Under the pieces are notes generated by a model. That model made no database searches, was not told the origin of the DNA, and was given only the letters and a program-made list of their open reading frames with translations. Positions 8,392-16,409 of a stretch of 21,949 nucleotides of DNA are shown in pieces. The stretch is from Anaerolineales bacterium UBA5069. GTDB taxonomy: Bacteria; Chloroflexota; Anaerolineae; Caldilineales; Caldilineaceae. The translations under genes and the position numbers were made by a program. Each line of letters opens with the position of its first letter. The first letter of the stretch is position 1. Location of the stretch: the NCBI GenBank assembly GCA_002415895.1, contig DIAV01000207.1:1-21949 (forward strand). Direction: 5' to 3'.

Positions 8392-8425
8392 CGCCCGGTC
8401 TCCTTGCAGGCCGGGCGTTTTGTTT
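8392..8425 (+). terminator. Terminator after the TPR gene
   Basis: CGCCCGG (8392-8398) pairs with CCGGGCG (8411-8417) around a 12-nt loop and is followed by TTTTGTTT. It lies 24 nt after the TPR stop codon. Confidence 0.8.
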
Positions 8426-8578
8426 CGCCACGTGAACGGCTGGAACAAGTGGCTGTGCTGTTCCGTCTTGAGGGCGCAGCGAGGGCGACGAACCATGCGC
8501 CGGCCGCGCGCAGCGACACAGGCGAATTCAACCGCTCAGAGGATAAACGCACAGGAAAGCAGTCAAGGAGACTCTCAC

Positions 8579-9724
8579 ATGAATTTGAAGGGACGATGGA
8601 TAGCAGTTGCGCTCATGCTCGCCGTTGGCATCATGGCGCTCTCAGCGTGTGCGCCGGTGCAGCCCGAAGGTGCAGCGGATGACACGGGTGCTGCCGCCAC
8701 CGATGGGCCGCAGGCAGAGAGTGTGACGGAGGTCACCGGTACGATCACAGCGCCTGAGGGCGAGGCAATCCCTGCCGATGCAAGGGTCGTTGTAGACCTG
8801 CTGGACCTCACGGCGTGGACGCCTGTCGCCACCGTCACCTATACGACGACTGCCGACGGCTTCCCGCTCTCGTTCGCCCTCACCTCCAGTGATCTGGCCG
8901 AAAGCGGCCCCTATGGTGTCTCGGCGCGTGTCATTGTCGAAGGGCGGCCTCGCTACCTCGTAATGGAGCCGGCCACTGTGCAATTCGGCGCCTCCACCCA
9001 ACTTGAGCTTGCCCTTGTCTCCAACGCCGAAATGCTGGCCCCGGAAGTGGGCGCTGTTAGCGGCACACTGAACAAGATGGACCGCTCGGCTCTGCCCAAT
9101 GGCACGGTGGTTGTGGTGGACCTGTTGGACCTGACAACATGGACGCCGGTTGCTACGGACACCTATGAGACAACGGGCGAACAGACACCGCTGCCCTTCG
9201 CCATTGAGACGCCGGCCGATGCGGTCAGCGCAGAGGGCCTCTATGGCCTGGCGGCGCGCTTGCTGATTGATGGCCGACCGATGTACGTGACGATGGAAGT
9301 AACGCCAATCCAGAGCGGTGACCCGACAGAAGGGATTGAACTCATGCTGACTGACAATTCCGAGATGCTTGCGCCCGAGGAGCCGGCTGCCGAAAGCGCC
9401 GTCACAGGCGCTGTCACCTACAGGCAACGCATTGCGCTGCCGGAAGGCGCCGTGATTACCGTGCGCCTGCAGGACGTTTCGCGGCAGGATGTGGCGGCAA
9501 CGCTGATTTCCGAGCAGGTCATTACCACCGCCGGGGAGCAGGTGCCCGTCTCCTTTACGCTGCCCTATGACCCGGCGCAGATTGATGATCGCTTCACCTA
9601 CAGCGTTTCGGCGCGTATTGAGATTGATGGCAAGCTGGCGTGGATCAGCGATACGATGACACCCGTGATTACGCGGGGCGCACCCACAAGCGACGTGCAA
9701 ATCATGCTGGTACAGGTCAACTAA
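8579..9724 (+). CDS. Lipoprotein with three YbaY/YscW-type domains
   Basis: A surface or periplasm-facing lipoprotein of 381 residues. The ATG at 8579 follows AAGGAG (8565-8570) with an 8-nt gap and starts a lipoprotein signal ending L21-S-A-C24. An Ala/Asp/Glu linker leads to three repeats of about 100 residues: 52-149, 158-260 and 273-380. The third is the clearest YbaY-type match ('R-I-A-L-P-E-G-A', 'V-R-L-Q-D-V-S', 'P-V-S-F-T-L-P-Y-D', 'S-A-R-I-E-I-D-G', 'P-V-I-T-R-G-A-P'). Domains 1 and 2 share 'V-V-V-D-L-L-D-L-T-(A/T)-W-T-P-V-A-T', and their linkers share 'E-M-L-A-P-E' (151-156, 262-267). E. coli YbaY is a single-domain lipoprotein whose role is poorly understood, and YscW is an outer-membrane pilotin. 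I infer an adhesive or chaperone-like envelope role only loosely. It is paralogous to the next gene. Confidence 0.85.
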   Translation: MNLKGRWIAVALMLAVGIMALSACAPVQPEGAADDTGAAATDGPQAESVTEVTGTITAPEGEAIPADARVVVDLLDLTAWTPVATVTYTTTADGFPLSFALTSSDLAESGPYGVSARVIVEGRPRYLVMEPATVQFGASTQLELALVSNAEMLAPEVGAVSGTLNKMDRSALPNGTVVVVDLLDLTTWTPVATDTYETTGEQTPLPFAIETPADAVSAEGLYGLAARLLIDGRPMYVTMEVTPIQSGDPTEGIELMLTDNSEMLAPEEPAAESAVTGAVTYRQRIALPEGAVITVRLQDVSRQDVAATLISEQVITTAGEQVPVSFTLPYDPAQIDDRFTYSVSARIEIDGKLAWISDTMTPVITRGAPTSDVQIMLVQVN

Positions 9725-9751
9725 CACCCCGAAGCTGTGCATCTCGGTCAC

Positions 9752-9784
9752 AAAGCGGGGGGTCGCAAGGCCCCCTGCTTTTTT
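9752..9784 (+). terminator. Strong terminator after the three-domain lipoprotein gene
   Basis: AAAGCGGGGGG (9752-9762) pairs with CCCCCTGCTTT (9771-9781), including one G-T wobble, around an 8-nt loop. It ends in a run of six T (9779-9784). Confidence 0.88.
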
Positions 9785-9986
9785 CATGCGCAGCAGGCTG
9801 CACGCTGGCGCGTGCGCCGGCGTATTTGTCTACAAGAGGGCGCGTCAAAGTACATGCTCGAGCGTCTACTCTGATAGAAGGTTGATCGCTCTGCACTTGG
9901 ACCGCGCCACTCGGCTGCCCGTGCAATTCCGAATGCGCCTGGCTATTTCTCGAGAACACCCGATTGTGAGTTGAAGGAGCCCTCCC

Positions 9987-12554
9987 ATGCTTGAGATTCG
10001 CCCACGGCTTGCAATGTGGAACATCACAGTGGCGCTGCTGGCCCTGCTTTTGGCCGCCTGCGCGCCTGTCAACGCCACACAGAGCCTGGCGGGTCGCTCG
10101 CAATATGACGGCACCCTGGGCGGATCGGTCAACATTCGCACGGGCGCGCAATTGCCCGCGGGTGCACGTGTTGTGGTCAACCTGGTTGATCTCGCGGCGC
10201 CTGACGCGCCGCTTGCCCAGCAAACGCTGATCACACAGGGCGGGCAGCCACCCTATCCCTATTTACTTGCATACGATGCGCAGGGGATTAACTCCGGGCA
10301 GCGCTACGGCGTGAAGGCCACAATCCTCGCGGGCGACGAAGTTCTCTACTCCATGGTACAGCCGGCCCCTGTGCTCACTTTTGGTGCACCGGCAAGCGGC
10401 ATTGACCTTACGCTCCAGGAGGGCGAAGTGCTGCTGGAGCCGGAGGTGGCCGGCGTTCTGCGCGGCAGCATCGTCTATGCCGGCAGCGAGACGCTGCCCG
10501 AGGGTACGGAAGTTGTGGTCGAGCTTATTAACCAATCGAGTTCACCGCTGGAGGTGGTGGCAACGCAACGGGTAAACGCGGCAGGCGTTCCCCAGCCCAT
10601 CCCCTTCCGCCTTGAGTATGACCCCGCCGCCATCAATGCAGCGAATGTGTATGCACTCGCCGCCCGCGCCACTGTCAACGGGTTGGTGCGCTATTTGATG
10701 GTGAGCCCGATCAGCGTTCTTACCGGCGGCGCACCTGCCGACAACGTCGAGCTGGCGCTGCGTCCGGCCAATGAGCGCACGGGCGAGGTCGCTGCCGAGG
10801 CGCGCGGCGCCATTGTCAGCGGCGTTGTGGATCTGGGGACGGTTGAGCCGGTGACCGAAGGCACGGTGATTGAAATTGAGATTGTGGACACCGCTCAGCC
10901 GGATGTAATCTTCGCGCGGACGACAATCGACGCGGGCGGATTGGAGAACCCCGTGCCCTTCACCGTGCCGCTGGTGCGCGAAGTGCAGGAGGGCGCCGAA
11001 TATACAATCCAGGCGCGCGTGCTGGTCAACGGCGCATTGCCCTACAAGCAGCGCCCGCCGCAGCCCGTGCTCGTGAGCGGCGTTGTGGAAAACAGCGTCT
11101 ATCTGGATGCATCCAAAATGCCGCCGCCCCCGCTTACGGGGACAATTACGGGCACTGTAACCTTCAGCGAGGAGATTGCGCTGCCAATTGATGCCTACGG
11201 CGTGATTGAACTTTACTACGAGCAGGATGGCCTGCCGGTGATGACGGCGCAGCAACTCTTCTTCCCCGAGGCAGGCCAGCCACCCTTTGACGTTGTGCTC
11301 TACTATCCAGTCGATGTGATCGACCGCTCGCTGCCTTACACCGTGACCGCGCGCATTCTTGTGGAAGCAATGAACTGGTTTACAGGCGACGGCGTGCCGG
11401 TGCTCTATGGCGAAGAGCCGATCATGAGCGACGTCAAGATCGAACTGACGGCTACGGCTGAGCTTTTGCAGCAACTGGCCGACGAGGCCGCGGCGGCTAC
11501 GGAAATTGCCGCCACTGCAACGGCCGTGGCAGCACCCAGTGAGGAGCCGACGGTTGAAGCGACTGCGACGGACGAGCCGCCAGCCGCGACCGCTGTACCC
11601 GAGGTTGCTGAGGCTGAGACTCCCGTTGCAGAGGCGACCCCAGAACCTGACGGTACGGCATTGCCTGTGCCGCCACTTCCCGCTGATGCCGCGGTGGGCA
11701 TGCCGGCAACACCGCTTGAGGAAGGCGAGTACCTGGTGGTGCTGGGTACACTGCTCCTGCCCGCTCCACAGGTGATGCCCGCGGGCGCTGTGGCCAAGGT
11801 GCAGGTGCTGGATGTTTCCACCTCACCTTTCACGCTGGTTGCGGAGCAAAGTGTGGACGCCGCCGCTGAATTCCCGCCGATACCTTTTGACATTGCCATT
11901 CCTGTAGATGCAGCCACGGACCTCGGCGCCTACGCGCTTGACGCGCGCATCCTTGTGGGTGACGAGGTGCGCTGGCAGTCCACTGGGCTGATGCCGCTGC
12001 TGGGCGCAGATGGGCCACGTACGGAGCTTGAAATGGAGCTTGAGGTGGCGGAGGAAGGTATGAAAGCGCCCACCTTTGCAACGCCCGGCCCGCGCCCTAC
12101 CGCGGCGCCGACGCCTGTACGTACGCCGACCCCGGCAATTGTGCCAACGTTGGCGCCACTCCCCTCGGTCACCGCTGTGCCGGGCGCGCAAACGCCTGTG
12201 GTGGTGCCGACGGTTGCTGCTGTGCCCTCCGAGATTCCTGCTGGTGAAGTGCGCGCGGTTGTGCGCGCTGCCAGCGCCGCTTTACTGCCGGCTGGGGCCA
12301 CTGTGACTGCCCAGCTCCGCAAGGGCGCGGGTGCTGCTGCGCAGATTGTGGCCGAGGCGGAGGAGAATGTGCAGACTGCCGGCGGGCCTGTTGCGTTTGC
12401 GCTGCCCTACGGCGCGGGTGTCATTGAAGAAGATGCTGCCTACAGCGTGGCTGTGCGTGTTACGCTCAACGGTGAACTGATCTGGCTGACGGGGCGCGGC
12501 TTCCCGGTAATTACCAACGGTGCGCCAAGCGTAATTGAGGTGGAAATCCGGTAG
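9987..12554 (+). CDS. Large lipoprotein with six YbaY/YscW-type domains
   Basis: An 855-residue paralogue of the preceding lipoprotein. AAGGAG (9974-9979) lies 7 nt before the ATG. The lipoprotein signal ends L22-A-A-C25. I count six YbaY-like units at about 43-143, 156-257, 275-373, 385-487, 581-685 and 753-855. Typical marks are 'L-P-x-G-(A/T)' at the first strand, a hydrophobic 'V-V-V-x-L-x-D' strand, 'P-x-P-F-x-(L/I)' in mid-domain, 'Y-x-(L/V)-x-A-R' and a terminal 'P-V-(L/I)' strand. Units 4/5 and 5/6 are separated by Ala/Thr/Pro/Glu-rich linkers (488-577 and 686-752) that look flexible and may be glycosylated. No enzymatic motif is visible. The beads-on-a-string design suggests a long extracellular stalk or binding array. 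It has its own upstream region of 262 nt after a strong terminator, so it is probably transcribed separately. Confidence 0.85.
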   Translation: MLEIRPRLAMWNITVALLALLLAACAPVNATQSLAGRSQYDGTLGGSVNIRTGAQLPAGARVVVNLVDLAAPDAPLAQQTLITQGGQPPYPYLLAYDAQGINSGQRYGVKATILAGDEVLYSMVQPAPVLTFGAPASGIDLTLQEGEVLLEPEVAGVLRGSIVYAGSETLPEGTEVVVELINQSSSPLEVVATQRVNAAGVPQPIPFRLEYDPAAINAANVYALAARATVNGLVRYLMVSPISVLTGGAPADNVELALRPANERTGEVAAEARGAIVSGVVDLGTVEPVTEGTVIEIEIVDTAQPDVIFARTTIDAGGLENPVPFTVPLVREVQEGAEYTIQARVLVNGALPYKQRPPQPVLVSGVVENSVYLDASKMPPPPLTGTITGTVTFSEEIALPIDAYGVIELYYEQDGLPVMTAQQLFFPEAGQPPFDVVLYYPVDVIDRSLPYTVTARILVEAMNWFTGDGVPVLYGEEPIMSDVKIELTATAELLQQLADEAAAATEIAATATAVAAPSEEPTVEATATDEPPAATAVPEVAEAETPVAEATPEPDGTALPVPPLPADAAVGMPATPLEEGEYLVVLGTLLLPAPQVMPAGAVAKVQVLDVSTSPFTLVAEQSVDAAAEFPPIPFDIAIPVDAATDLGAYALDARILVGDEVRWQSTGLMPLLGADGPRTELEMELEVAEEGMKAPTFATPGPRPTAAPTPVRTPTPAIVPTLAPLPSVTAVPGAQTPVVVPTVAAVPSEIPAGEVRAVVRAASAALLPAGATVTAQLRKGAGAAAQIVAEAEENVQTAGGPVAFALPYGAGVIEEDAAYSVAVRVTLNGELIWLTGRGFPVITNGAPSVIEVEIR

Positions 12555-12634
12555 CGGGCGGGACACGGTGGCCGTCACGCTCGCCCGCCGCAAGCCCGTG
12601 CTGTAGTGCATGACGAACATAAGTGAGATCAAAT

Positions 12635-12666
12635 GAGGGGCGGCAGTCATGTGACTGCCGCCCCTC
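12635..12666. terminator. Shared terminator hairpin between convergent genes
   Basis: GAGGGGCGGCAGTC (12635-12648) pairs perfectly with GACTGCCGCCCCTC (12653-12666) around a 4-nt loop. It lies between the plus-strand lipoprotein and the minus-strand LCP gene. A/T-rich flanks are modest (TTT on the minus-strand side). A weaker 7-bp GCGGGCG/CGCCCGC hairpin (12554-12588) overlaps the lipoprotein stop codon. Confidence 0.7.
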
Positions 12667-12692
12667 TGTGCGCGTTGCGTTGTATCGCCAAC

Positions 12693-14306
12693 CTACTTGT
12701 CGTTTGGAACGGGCGCAATGCCCTCACCTGTGACGGGGTCGTAAGGCAGGCCGGTGGTCGGGTCAATTGGATAACCGGTGGCTGCATCGAAAAGTGCGCC
12801 TGTGACAGGATCAACAATAATTGCAGAGAGTGGCGCGGGTGTGGCGTTGGGGTCTGCTGCCGTGGACGCGCCGGCTGCGGCGGCGAATCCGCCGACTGCA
12901 CCGGCGGCCTCGGGCGTTGCGTCGCTTTGGGGCGTCGGCTCGACAGGTGGCACAGTGCCCGTCTCGGGCAGGGGCGTTGCTTCAGGCTCCGGCGCAGGGA
13001 TGCCGCCTTCGCACGCCGAGCCGTCCTTGCGGTAGGCATCGGCCATTGCGGGCTGATCCCAGACATTGGCCACCAGTTCGCGCACGCGTGTGGGGTTGCC
13101 AATGATGAGCACCTGCGCGCCACCTGCGGTCGTGTAATCCTGCAAGTCCTTCAGGGTGAGTCCTCCGGCGCGCACGTTTTCAGGTTTTAGACTGACGCCG
13201 AATTGTGCAAGGCCAATAATGTCGAAGAGGCTCAAGTCGGTTGAAATTGTGTCACGGAAGGCGCTGTAAAGCTGGGGCAGGCGCAGGATTGCATTCGTGC
13301 TTAGAATCTGCTCGCGCAATGCCCAGATGATGGCGCGCTGGCGTGATGAGCGGCCAATGTCAGACTCGCGCAGGCGCAAGCGGGCAAACCAGTAGGCATC
13401 CTGCCCGTCGAGGTGATTCATGCCCGCCGGCAGCGTGAAATTGGTCCACGAATTCGTGTCGAGGTTGAGAATCGGCTCGGCGAAGGGGCAGTCGAGGTAG
13501 ACATCAACCCCGCCCATGGCATCGACAAACTGGACGAAGCCGTCCATTTGAATGCGCACCCAATGCTGGGTGGTAATGCCCAGATGCTCCTCAAGAATTG
13601 AGGAAACGAGGGCGGGGCCGCCACCATCAGGCGTGCGGCGTTCGCCCATGTAGTCGGCTTGGTTGATGCGCCCCCAGCCGTAGCCGGGGATTTGCACATA
13701 GAGATCACGCGGGACGCTGAAGACGGCTGCGCGCTCTTTGGCGCGATCCAGGCCGATGACCATGATCGAGTCCGTGCGCCAGGATCCCCCTTCGGCGCGC
13801 CGGTCTGTCCCCAGAACAAGGAAATTCTCCGAAGTGGACCAATCGAAGGGATCGCCGCCTGTGGTTGGCACGCGTGCTTTGGGCGCGTTGGGGTCTGGGG
13901 GAGCCAGTTCAGCGGCAGCCGCTTCCGCAGCAGCCATCTCCTGGGCATGCTCCATTTCAATCGCAGTGACCATCTGCCCAAGGCGCGGCGGCGCAATGGG
14001 CGGCATGGGCGCGTCCGGTGTTGCCACAAGTGGGAAGGCGTTGGTCACAGAGGCGCTTGCGGCGGGGTAGGAGATCGCGATTGTGCGCCCTGTTCCATTC
14101 GCCAGCCCACTGCTTGCGGCCTGCACAGCAACAGACTGCGCAGAGATGGTGGCGGCGGGATCCTGAAGCGGGGTGTACAAACGGCCCGCGGCAATATCTT
14201 CTGCCGCGGGGGCGGTGCAGCCTATGAGGAGAGCAGCAAGCAGGATGAGTGCCAGCGCGCGTGTAGGCCAGGCGGTAGGGCGCGACGATTTCTTGTGATT
14301 AACCAT
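12693..14306 (-). CDS. LytR-CpsA-Psr (LCP) family lipoprotein with DPxTG C-terminal repeats
   Basis: LCP proteins transfer undecaprenyl-linked glycopolymers onto peptidoglycan or related acceptors outside the membrane. This one has 537 residues. I prefer the ATG at 14306 to an upstream TTG at 14384 because it starts directly at a lipoprotein signal ending L27-I-G-C30. A low-complexity Ala/Pro region (31-158) precedes the LCP domain (about 161-340): 'F-L-V-L-G-T-D-R-R', R177-T-D179, 'S-V-P-R200-D201', 'D-G-F-V-Q-F-V-D-A-M-G-G-V-D-V', and 'F-A-R-L-R-L-R-E-S-D316-I-G-R319' with 'S-R-Q-R'. These are the conserved Arg/Asp residues that bind the pyrophosphate and metal. The C-terminus is Pro/Ala-rich and ends in short 'D-P-x-T-G-x-x-(Y/F)-D' repeats (497-529). 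It lies downstream of a second LCP gene on the same strand. Confidence 0.9.
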   Translation of the reverse strand: MVNHKKSSRPTAWPTRALALILLAALLIGCTAPAAEDIAAGRLYTPLQDPAATISAQSVAVQAASSGLANGTGRTIAISYPAASASVTNAFPLVATPDAPMPPIAPPRLGQMVTAIEMEHAQEMAAAEAAAAELAPPDPNAPKARVPTTGGDPFDWSTSENFLVLGTDRRAEGGSWRTDSIMVIGLDRAKERAAVFSVPRDLYVQIPGYGWGRINQADYMGERRTPDGGGPALVSSILEEHLGITTQHWVRIQMDGFVQFVDAMGGVDVYLDCPFAEPILNLDTNSWTNFTLPAGMNHLDGQDAYWFARLRLRESDIGRSSRQRAIIWALREQILSTNAILRLPQLYSAFRDTISTDLSLFDIIGLAQFGVSLKPENVRAGGLTLKDLQDYTTAGGAQVLIIGNPTRVRELVANVWDQPAMADAYRKDGSACEGGIPAPEPEATPLPETGTVPPVEPTPQSDATPEAAGAVGGFAAAAGASTAADPNATPAPLSAIIVDPVTGALFDAATGYPIDPTTGLPYDPVTGEGIAPVPNDK

Positions 14307-14409
14307 AGGGCGGCGGCGGTGATGGCAGCGATGTGTGAGAGTGATGAACCGCGAAAACTGAACGAAAAAGCCGAAATCAGGCAAAGGTCGGTTGCAACAT
14401 CAATCCGAC

Positions 14410-14438
14410 AGTCTAGCACGACTCGGCCCTTGTGCGCA
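14410..14438 (-). promoter_or_regulatory. Possible promoter of the first LCP gene
   Basis: On the minus strand, TGCGCA (14438-14433), a 17-nt spacer and TAGACT (14415-14410) resemble the -35/-10 pairs seen elsewhere in the window. It is weak and overlaps the gap after the upstream LCP gene, so the two LCP genes may instead form one operon. Confidence 0.3.
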
Positions 14439-14445
14439 CAATTGC

Positions 14446-15588
14446 CTACGGGCATTTAACGAGCGTGTTGGTGTCGATGAAGGGATCGCGATCAAAGACC
14501 TTTTGCACTTCTGTGCGAATTGCGTCCCAGTCGGCCTTGAAGATCCACATATTGCCCGCATAGCCCTGCTGCACAAGCGGGTAGCCAATCACCTCTCCGG
14601 TAATTTGCTCGCGCTCAAGAGCGATCGCGAAGCGCACAACCTTGAGTGCGGACACAACACCCATGTCGGTCTGTACGGAGTCACTCACGGCATTATACAG
14701 CGCGGGCAGCCGGGTGAGAATGTTCTCGTTGAGCACCTGGTTGCGAATGGCCCAAATGAAGCGCTGCTGGCGGCGGGCGCGGTCCAGGTCGCCGCCCAGC
14801 CTGCGGCTGCGCACGTAGACAAGCGCCTCGTCACCGCTCAACCGCTGCACGCCCGGCTTGACGTTGAGGATGACGTCTTCGATCTGGAAATAGTCATAGT
14901 AGGCGCAGTCAATATCCACTTCAACGCCACCGAGTGCGTCCACGAGTTTGATAAAGCCCGCGAAGTCGAAGCGCACCCAGTGATCAATGTGGATCCCCAT
15001 CTTTTCCTCAACGATTGAGGCAAAGAGCGCCGGCCCGCCGCCGCCCGGTTCGTCCTTCTCGCCCAAATAGTCAAGCACGTTGATTTTATTGGGCTGGTGG
15101 CCGGGGATGACGTCGATATAGATGTCGCGCGGTATGGAGATTACACCCGCTCGCCCAGTGACGTCGTCAAGCGCAACAATCATCATGACGTCGGTGCGCC
15201 AGTTGGGCGTGTCGGGGCGGCGATCGCTGCCCAGAACAAGGATGTTGGTGGTGTGGTCCAGCGGGCGGCCATCGTCGGGCAGCGCCACTGCCGCGCTGTC
15301 CGCACTGTCTGTTGCCCCGGCATCAACTTGCGTTGTGTCGACCGAGGCGAGCTTTTGCGGATCAACAGTCGTTTCGGCCACCTGCGTCATGTCTGTGGTT
15401 GCGGCAAGGGGGAGCGTGGCATCCGCCTGCGCCGAGGGTGCATCCACGCCACCGGCAGCACCCTGGGGCTTGTTGCCACAGGCCGTTAGCAATTGTGCCA
15501 GAATCAGCAGAATGGAAAGCACTGGCAGGATGCGGCGGCGTAGGGGGCGCGCCTGCGCTCGCGGTGTGGTAGAGGGCGATGTGGACAC
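14446..15588 (-). CDS. LytR-CpsA-Psr (LCP) family lipoprotein
   Basis: A second LCP-family phosphotransferase, 380 residues. It starts with GTG at 15588, with GGAGGT (15602-15597) 8 nt upstream. After a basic N-terminus (R13...R19) and a hydrophobic stretch, a lipobox L34-T-A-C37 predicts lipid anchoring. A Thr/Asp/Ala linker (38-112) leads to the LCP domain (about 115-287): 'I-L-V-L-G-S-D-R-R', R131-T-D133, 'S-I-P-R154-D155', 'G-F-I-K-L-V-D-A-L-G-G-V-E-V', 'Y-V-R-S-R-R-L-G-G-D267-L-D-R270' and 'R-R-Q-Q'. The C-terminal 90 residues follow the domain without the DPxTG repeats of its neighbour. Domain order and anchoring are the same in both LCP proteins, suggesting an old tandem duplication. 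The glycopolymer is unknown, and no polymer-synthesis genes lie in the window. Confidence 0.92.
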   Translation of the reverse strand: MSTSPSTTPRAQARPLRRRILPVLSILLILAQLLTACGNKPQGAAGGVDAPSAQADATLPLAATTDMTQVAETTVDPQKLASVDTTQVDAGATDSADSAAVALPDDGRPLDHTTNILVLGSDRRPDTPNWRTDVMMIVALDDVTGRAGVISIPRDIYIDVIPGHQPNKINVLDYLGEKDEPGGGGPALFASIVEEKMGIHIDHWVRFDFAGFIKLVDALGGVEVDIDCAYYDYFQIEDVILNVKPGVQRLSGDEALVYVRSRRLGGDLDRARRQQRFIWAIRNQVLNENILTRLPALYNAVSDSVQTDMGVVSALKVVRFAIALEREQITGEVIGYPLVQQGYAGNMWIFKADWDAIRTEVQKVFDRDPFIDTNTLVKCP

Positions 15589-15712
15589 GATGTACTACCT
15601 CCATTGGGACCAAAGCGTAGTGGCTGCTTTGTAAACGGGACGCGTCGGCTCCGGTGCTGTCTTCACAACAAACGAATGCGGTGGGGGAGATGGGCAACGG
15701 GTTGCGTTTGAG

Positions 15713-16294
15713 TTACCCAGCCTGCGTGCTGAAGGCTGTGCAGATTTCAGCAAAAAGTGCCTCGCTTTGTGCAAAGTGTAGTGCGCGTGGGGCAAGAAAT
15801 TCGTCGAGGCCGCTGTAGCCGCTTTGCGTGTAGCGAAGCGCCTGGTGAGCAAGTTCGATCTTGTCGGCATCGCGCACAAGCCGTGCTTCCGGGCTGTCGT
15901 TTGCTGCATACTCGGCCCACAGCGTCTGCCACGCTGGGCCATTGGGAAGTTCCTGGGTAACGGCAGCCATGGCGGCACGTTCGGCGTCGTGTTTGGCGGC
16001 GCTCCCAAAGAAGGCGGTGGCGCGGTGGGGCAGATCGGTGACCATGCTTTCGGCCAAATCGTGCAGCAGGGCAATTTGCAGCACACGGCCCACATCGAGC
16101 GGGGCGGCGCTCTCCGCCTGGGAGATTGCGGCCAGGTCGGCGTTAATGGCTTCAGCTAGCAGCAATGCGATCAGCGCTGTGGCAAAGGCGTGATCAGCGA
16201 TGCTTTCGGCAGGGGATATCCCCATGAGCAGCCAGCCGGTGCGCGGCAAGCGCTTGAGGTCATTGACACGATCAAGCAAGGAAAGGAGTGCCAT
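15713..16294 (-). CDS. HD-domain phosphohydrolase (YfbR/HDDC2-like)
   Basis: A predicted cytoplasmic metal-dependent phosphohydrolase of 193 residues. Relatives such as YfbR remove the 5' phosphate from deoxynucleoside monophosphates. Metal ligands are visible as H35 ('S-I-A-D-H-A-F'), H78-D79 ('L-L-H-D-L-A-E82') and D142/D144 ('R-D-A-D-K-I-E'). The opening 'V-N-D-L-K-R-L-P-R-T-G-W' is typical of this subgroup. The frame is open to 16522, but the upstream part is Arg/Gln-rich, crosses a terminator palindrome and looks untranslated, so I start at the ATG at 16294, which matches family length. The Shine-Dalgarno sequence is weak. It sits between a membrane-protein gene and the LCP pair, on the same strand; a functional link is not evident. 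Confidence 0.85.
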   Translation of the reverse strand: MALLSLLDRVNDLKRLPRTGWLLMGISPAESIADHAFATALIALLLAEAINADLAAISQAESAAPLDVGRVLQIALLHDLAESMVTDLPHRATAFFGSAAKHDAERAAMAAVTQELPNGPAWQTLWAEYAANDSPEARLVRDADKIELAHQALRYTQSGYSGLDEFLAPRALHFAQSEALFAEICTAFSTQAG

Positions 16295-16342
16295 TACGTG
16301 TTGCCATCCGCTATGGGCCCAAAGCTGCTGCCGGTTGAAGTG

Positions 16343-16370
16343 AAAAGCAGGGCGACCGCGGTCGCCCTGC
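16343..16370 (-). terminator. Terminator of the Ala/Pro-tailed membrane-protein gene
   Basis: A perfect 24-nt palindrome (16347-16370, arms GCAGGGCGACCG and CGGTCGCCCTGC) is followed on the minus strand by TTTT (16346-16343). It lies 40 nt after the stop of the 16410-17519 gene and separates that gene from the HD-domain gene. Confidence 0.8.
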
Positions 16371-16409
16371 CATTGAAATGGTCGTGCCTGCAGGTGGGCG
16401 CGGCCGGGC

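Noticed and set aside
8442..8464. GGAACA/TGTTCC inverted repeat upstream of the three-domain lipoprotein
   Set aside because: Six-bp arms in a GC-rich leader are expected by chance, and no promoter is aligned with them.
8642..9787. 381-codon minus-strand ORF opposite the three-domain lipoprotein
   Set aside because: It crosses the strong terminator at 9752-9784 and lacks any recognisable motif. The plus-strand frame has a lipobox and repeated domains.
10542..11474. 310-codon minus-strand ORF opposite the six-domain lipoprotein
   Set aside because: His/Arg/Asn-rich antisense frame with no start signal or domain.
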